A stretch of DNA of 6,718 bases, from positions 1 through 6,718 of the forward strand of contig CAYFJO010000552.1 of the NCBI GenBank assembly GCA_964343305.1. The letters are read 5' to 3'. This document shows positions 4,294-6,718 of this stretch, piece after piece; the stretch's first letter is position 1, and each line of letters opens with the position of its first letter. The notes beneath the pieces were generated by a model that did no database searches, was not told the DNA's origin, and saw only the letters and a list, made by a program, of their open reading frames with translations. Source of the DNA: CAYFJO01 sp964343305. GTDB taxonomy: Bacteria; Planctomycetota; Planctomycetia; Pirellulales; Pirellulaceae. The position numbers and the translations under genes were made by a program.

Positions 4294-5445
4294 TTAGGGT
4301 TGGGATGGATCAGACGAATCCCGAAATGGAAGCCGCGCGACCTCGCCGCGCAGCCTGACCTTTTCGCTGACCGGTTTGCCGGCGCGGACATCGGCTTCGG
4401 TGAACGTCGCCATCAGGACTTCGCCGTTTGGTGTGCGGTTGTAGTCGTATACGATGTAGATCGTGCCGTCTGGAGCCTGCACGCCATCGGGATAGGTGAT
4501 CTTTTCACGTTCGTCGAGCATCAGACCGCCGTGCCATGTTTGGCCGTCGTCGTCGGATACAAACGCCATCAGCTTTTCACGGCGCGTGCGTACGTCGAGT
4601 GGGCCGTGCTTGACTAGCAACAACGCTCCGGATTTCAGTCGGCGCAGAAAGAAACGCGCCATGGGATGAGGCAGGGACGTCTGCTTCACCGGCGACCATG
4701 TTTTTCCAGCGTCCTGAGAGACTGTCTCTGCAATTCCACGCCGCCGCACCAGCATCCAGAGTGACCCGTCCTTGCGCTCGACGATCATCGGTTCATCCGG
4801 ACCTCGCGTTTCCGGTGGAAGGACGTTTGCCGTGCCGCGAAGCTGGAATGTCTTGCCCTGATCTAAGGTGGCGTAACCTTTGATACTATGATCCGCTTTC
4901 CAGACCGACGAGGTGAACAGCCAGTCGCCGCTGGATAGAACGGTCGGTTTGTTCAACATGATTCCATCGCCAAGGCGGCGCGGCTCGGACCATTGCGGAT
5001 TATCCGCATCAGGATCGTCCGTTGTGATGGACCAGATGCCGTAACGACCGTCCTGTTGACCGAAGCTCTGCCCCCAGAACACCCACATACGTCCGGTTGG
5101 GTCGATCCAGATCGCCGCCGACATCGCGCGCACTCCTTCGCGCGGCAGGATCATCAACTTCGGGTTCGACCAGTTGCGACCATTGTTGTCGCTGCGGATG
5201 AGCACTTGATAATTGCGCGGACTTTCTACGTCGCGGCCGTGAATTACCCAAAGCCGTCCCTTGGCGGTACGTTCGATTCCTGGCACGCCCTGTCGCTGTG
5301 TTGGCGGGATGTGGAAACGCCACGGATTGACGATAACGTGCGCAGGTTCGAGCGCGATGTCTGGGTCGAGTTCTTTCTCGGCCGACAGAGGCAAGGGAAG
5401 GCCGAGAGCCGAAACAAGACCGATGCCGAACTGTTTCAAATTCAT
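4294..5445 (-). CDS. Secreted sialidase-like BNR/Asp-box protein (downstream paralogue)
   Basis: 383 residues from ATG 5443-5445, with GGGAA six bases upstream; in-frame ATGs at 5451 and 5457 are alternatives. Stop TAA is at 4294-4296. A signal peptide is visible: M-N-L-K-Q, then a hydrophobic core to about residue 20 and probable cleavage after L-S-A (22). The rest looks like a six-bladed beta-propeller of the BNR_2 neuraminidase type, with four Asp boxes: SDNNGRNW (85-92), TLDQGKTF (193-200), SQDAGKTW (243-250) and SDDDGQTW (297-304). The segment YPDGVQAPDGTIYIVYDYNR (318-337) is typical of planctomycete proteins annotated as exo-alpha-sialidase. I cannot assign the sialidase arginine triad or the Tyr/Glu nucleophile pair with confidence, so sialic acid cleavage is not shown; another glycan may be the substrate. 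It lies 80 bases downstream of a close paralogue on the same strand. Confidence 0.85.
   Translation of the reverse strand: MNLKQFGIGLVSALGLPLPLSAEKELDPDIALEPAHVIVNPWRFHIPPTQRQGVPGIERTAKGRLWVIHGRDVESPRNYQVLIRSDNNGRNWSNPKLMILPREGVRAMSAAIWIDPTGRMWVFWGQSFGQQDGRYGIWSITTDDPDADNPQWSEPRRLGDGIMLNKPTVLSSGDWLFTSSVWKADHSIKGYATLDQGKTFQLRGTANVLPPETRGPDEPMIVERKDGSLWMLVRRRGIAETVSQDAGKTWSPVKQTSLPHPMARFFLRRLKSGALLLVKHGPLDVRTRREKLMAFVSDDDGQTWHGGLMLDEREKITYPDGVQAPDGTIYIVYDYNRTPNGEVLMATFTEADVRAGKPVSEKVRLRGEVARLPFRDSSDPSQP
4459..4496. repeat. Paralogue direct repeat, copy 1 (38 bases)
   Basis: This 38-base stretch inside the downstream sialidase-like gene matches 5688-5725 at 36 of 38 positions by eye. It encodes the conserved YPDGVQAPDGTI block. 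It reflects the duplication of the two genes and strong conservation of the block, not a mobile repeat. Confidence 0.7.
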
Positions 5446-5525
5446 TTGCATTCCCATTTCGAGCAAGGCCGCTGCTTGGTAATGATCTACCAGTAGCTAC
5501 CGTCTTACGGACAGCAGTTTGTGGG

Positions 5526-6718
5526 CTACTGGCGGAGCTGCGTAATCACGATCCGCAGACGCACTTGATCGGTAAGCGGACGCCCGGCACGGACGTCGCT
5601 TACGTGGAATTGTGCCATGACGACTGATCCGACACCCTTTTTGCCTTCACGGTTGAGTGTATAACGTTGGTGGTCATAAATGACGTTGATCGTGCCGTCC
5701 GGAGCCTGCACGCCGTCGGGATAGGATGACTCACGCTCGTCTAACAATAACCCACCAGTCCAAGTGGCTCCATCGTCATCAGAGACGAACGCGGTCATGT
5801 GCGAACGTTTTCCATCGGACGAGTTGTTACGCACCATCAGCAGAGCACCGGATTTCAATCGACGGATAAAGAAACGCTTGTTAGCGAACGTCCGGCCTTT
5901 CAGGTAGATCGAGCCTTTATCCCATGTTCGTCCGCCGTCGCGTGAGACGCTCTGGGCGATGCCGCCGGTGTTGCGCAGCAGCATCCACAAGGTGCCGTCG
6001 CGGCGCTGGACAATCATGTGTTCATCGACTCGCGTCCCCGGAATTCGGACCTGCCCGATGCGCTGGAATGTCTTCCCCTCGTCAGTCGACCGGTAGACGT
6101 TCGAGCCGCGTTCTTCGCCGAGGTCATGCGTCAGCATATCGACGGTGTACGGCGCGAGCTCGTCCGGATCGAACTTGACGTTGGGAACGTTCGTGTTGTC
6201 TCGCCACAAGCCGACGCAGAGCAGCCAGTCGCCGTTGTTTAAAACTGTCGGCTTGTTCAACATCACCCCGTTGGCGATTCGCCGCGGCTTAGTCCACACC
6301 GGAGCTTCGGCGTTGGGATTCTCGGTCACAATCGCCCAGACACCCATGCGGCCGTCCTGCACTCCAGCGCTCTGAGCCCAGAAGAACCAAAGGCGTCCAC
6401 GCGGGTCAATCCAGAGGCACGGATCGTAGGTATGCACGAAACGACGCGCCCGAACCAGCAGTGTTTCGCGCCACGAATTTCCGTCATCGCCACTAGTGGC
6501 AAGCACGACATAACTCGACGAACTCTCCACCCCACGTGGGCTCTTTCCCGCATACCACGCCGCCCACAAGCGACCTTTCGCAGTACGTTCGATCGCCGGC
6601 ACACCCTGCGCTCCGCGAGCACTTTTCACGGTATCCTTGTCGAAGTCAGCCGTCACCCGTGGCGGTTGTAGCGCGAGGTCGGGCAACGATGTTTCATCAA
6701 GTGCCGACTGAGCGGCGA
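5526..6718 (-). CDS. Sialidase-like BNR/Asp-box protein (upstream paralogue, N-terminus cut off)
   Basis: The frame is open to the right edge; about 397 residues are visible, ending with TAG at 5526-5528. A TTG at 6686 is not a convincing start. The first visible residues (A-A-Q-S-A-L-D-E-T) look like the region just after a signal peptide, so the leader probably lies outside the window. Four Asp boxes match those of the neighbour in order: SGDDGNSW (6494-6471), STDEGKTF (6089-6066), SRDGGRTW (5945-5922) and SDDDGATW (5783-5760). Shared blocks include ERTAKGRLW, MLNKPTVL, RRLKSGALL and YPDGVQAPDGTI. Compared with its paralogue it has an insertion of about 25 residues before the second Asp box (around PYTVDMLTHDLGEERG) and a longer loop near the C-terminus (RYTLNREGKKGVG). 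A catalytic role in glycan cleavage is inferred from the family; active-site residues were not assigned. Confidence 0.85.
   Translation of the reverse strand, partial: AAQSALDETSLPDLALQPPRVTADFDKDTVKSARGAQGVPAIERTAKGRLWAAWYAGKSPRGVESSSSYVVLATSGDDGNSWRETLLVRARRFVHTYDPCLWIDPRGRLWFFWAQSAGVQDGRMGVWAIVTENPNAEAPVWTKPRRIANGVMLNKPTVLNNGDWLLCVGLWRDNTNVPNVKFDPDELAPYTVDMLTHDLGEERGSNVYRSTDEGKTFQRIGQVRIPGTRVDEHMIVQRRDGTLWMLLRNTGGIAQSVSRDGGRTWDKGSIYLKGRTFANKRFFIRRLKSGALLMVRNNSSDGKRSHMTAFVSDDDGATWTGGLLLDERESSYPDGVQAPDGTINVIYDHQRYTLNREGKKGVGSVVMAQFHVSDVRAGRPLTDQVRLRIVITQLRQ
5688..5725. repeat. Paralogue direct repeat, copy 2 (38 bases)
   Basis: This is the counterpart of 4459-4496 in the upstream sialidase-like gene, in the same orientation, with two mismatches, about 1.2 kb apart. 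Recombination between the copies would delete most of one gene and leave a fused paralogue. Confidence 0.7.

Noticed and set aside
4993..5496. 167-residue plus-strand open frame inside the sialidase-like gene
   Set aside because: It is antisense to a gene with clear Asp boxes and a signal peptide. Its composition is Arg/His-rich, as expected of a shadow frame.

Overview
The window most resembles a Planctomycetota chromosome (Pirellulales-like). This is inference from moderately high GC, short mixed-strand transcription units, and BNR-repeat sialidases of the kind abundant in that phylum; no marker gene proves it. I see no mobile element, CRISPR array, tRNA or rRNA.

Layout. Positions 2-1408 (+): the 3' end of an unrecognised gene, a strong intercistronic hairpin, and a 353-residue protein resembling the ARPP-1 (DUF6569-type) domain. 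Positions 1409-1647: non-coding but highly structured, with an imperfect 20-bp hairpin, a 9-bp long-range stem and a terminator-like hairpin ending only 37 bases before the next start codon. Positions 1648-3217 (+): a two-gene unit overlapping by 11 bases, encoding a small HD-domain phosphohydrolase and an RNase Z-like metallo-beta-lactamase-fold hydrolase. Positions 3244-3531 (-): a small two-helix membrane protein, convergent with the RNase Z-like gene. Positions 3532-3864: no gene, but a good intrinsic terminator on the minus strand. Positions 3865-6718 (-): transcribed right to left, two tandem paralogous secreted BNR/Asp-box sialidase-like proteins (the upstream one cut by the window edge) and then a small Rieske [2Fe-2S] ferredoxin-like protein.

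How the genes may work together. The HD protein carries the HPEG-x4-H and HD motifs typical of the HD domain appended to bacterial CCA-adding enzymes, and it is translationally coupled to an RNase Z-like protein. Both homologous families act on RNA (tRNA) 3' ends, so a 3'-end processing or repair module is a reasonable hypothesis. The structured segment in front of it may be its regulated leader, or simply the 3' end of the upstream unit. The sialidase-like pair was probably made by tandem duplication and probably handles extracellular or periplasmic glycans. The Rieske protein lies 93 bases downstream and may or may not be functionally linked.

No clear-cut new system is proved by the sequence. 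The HD/RNase Z-like pair with its structured leader is the best candidate.
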